Shown here: positions 10,319 through 10,365 of the stretch, piece after piece | How positions within the stretch are numbered: the stretch's first letter is position 1 | Layout of the letters: each line of letters opens with the position of its first letter | NCBI GenBank assembly: GCA_026770585.1 | Contig: MU646535.1 | Span: 221,356-231,720 of the forward strand | DNA length: 10,365 bases | Source of the DNA: Baffinella frigidus | Taxonomy: Eukaryota > Cryptophyceae > Cryptomonadales > Baffinellaceae | Direction: 5' to 3' | Translations under genes and position numbers: made by a program | Notes under the pieces: model-generated | Told to the model about the DNA's origin: nothing | The model's input: only the letters and a program-made list of their open reading frames with translations | The model's database searches: none

Positions 10319-10365
10319 CTGCAGTAGGGTTGAGGGTTTGGTGTTCAGGGTTTCTGCAAAGCGGG
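10319..10365. other. End of the intron before exon A
   Basis: It holds the acceptor CTGCAG and heptamer-like CCCTCAACCCTACTGCAG on the coding strand. The N-terminal part of the gene is expected beyond the window. Confidence 0.6.

Overview
The window is eukaryotic genomic DNA, almost all of it intron. The only gene I can support runs on the minus strand across the whole window and continues past both ends. It is a homologue of SEL1L/Hrd3, the Sel1-repeat adaptor subunit of the Hrd1 ubiquitin ligase in ER-associated degradation (ERAD).

I recovered eight short exons (62 to 121 nt) by translating the minus strand. In gene order they are A 10318-10257, B 8764-8644, C 6727-6641, D 4528-4421, E 3181-3116, F 1787-1706, G 725-644 and H 359-293. 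They total 675 nt (225 codons) spread over about 10 kb. All seven junctions agree in reading phase (2, 0, 0, 0, 0, 1, 2). The joined order of motifs follows the central to C-terminal Sel1 repeats of SEL1L/Hrd3, including the LAEQ-G.EVAQSN block (D to E) and the ASQQG-ADAHLRLGD..WYG block (F to G). Seven introns have a GT donor or an arguable GT donor. The G-H intron appears to use GC-AG. Seven of eight acceptors read AG|G.

The introns (about 1.0 to 2.1 kb, but only 0.28 kb between G and H) are the unusual part. Nearly every exon has decayed partial copies in the neighbouring introns. Copies of an exon's 5' part with its acceptor lie upstream, and copies of its 3' part with its donor lie downstream. 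I call these exon echoes. The introns also hold long degenerate heptamer arrays of telomere type (TTTAGGG, GGGTGYA, GGGTTTC, TTAGGGG), many of which directly abut splice sites. They also hold at least eight foldback elements (one with perfect 70-nt arms and a possible TATC target duplication), minisatellites, and a large ACT/CTG trinucleotide block.

Layout in + coordinates: 1-292 heptamers and an exon H echo; 293-725 exons H and G; 726-1705 exon G echoes and a MITE-like foldback; 1706-1787 exon F; 1788-3115 TTTAGGG and AACCCTC arrays and GC-rich hairpins; 3116-3181 exon E; 3182-4420 exon E echoes, two large foldbacks, an exon D echo and GGGTTTC heptamers; 4421-4528 exon D; 4529-6640 minisatellites and exon C echoes; 6641-6727 exon C; 6728-8643 two large foldbacks, heptamers, trinucleotide arrays and exon B echoes; 8644-8764 exon B; 8765-10256 a 26-bp minisatellite and an array of exon A echoes; 10257-10318 exon A.

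The TTTAGGG-type repeats point to a lineage with plant-type telomeres (green algae or plants, chromerids, dinoflagellates and some others). The weak donor consensus, AG|G acceptors and one GC donor would fit a dinoflagellate-like alveolate, but this is a guess. I saw no bacterial-style gene, CRISPR, tRNA or rRNA.
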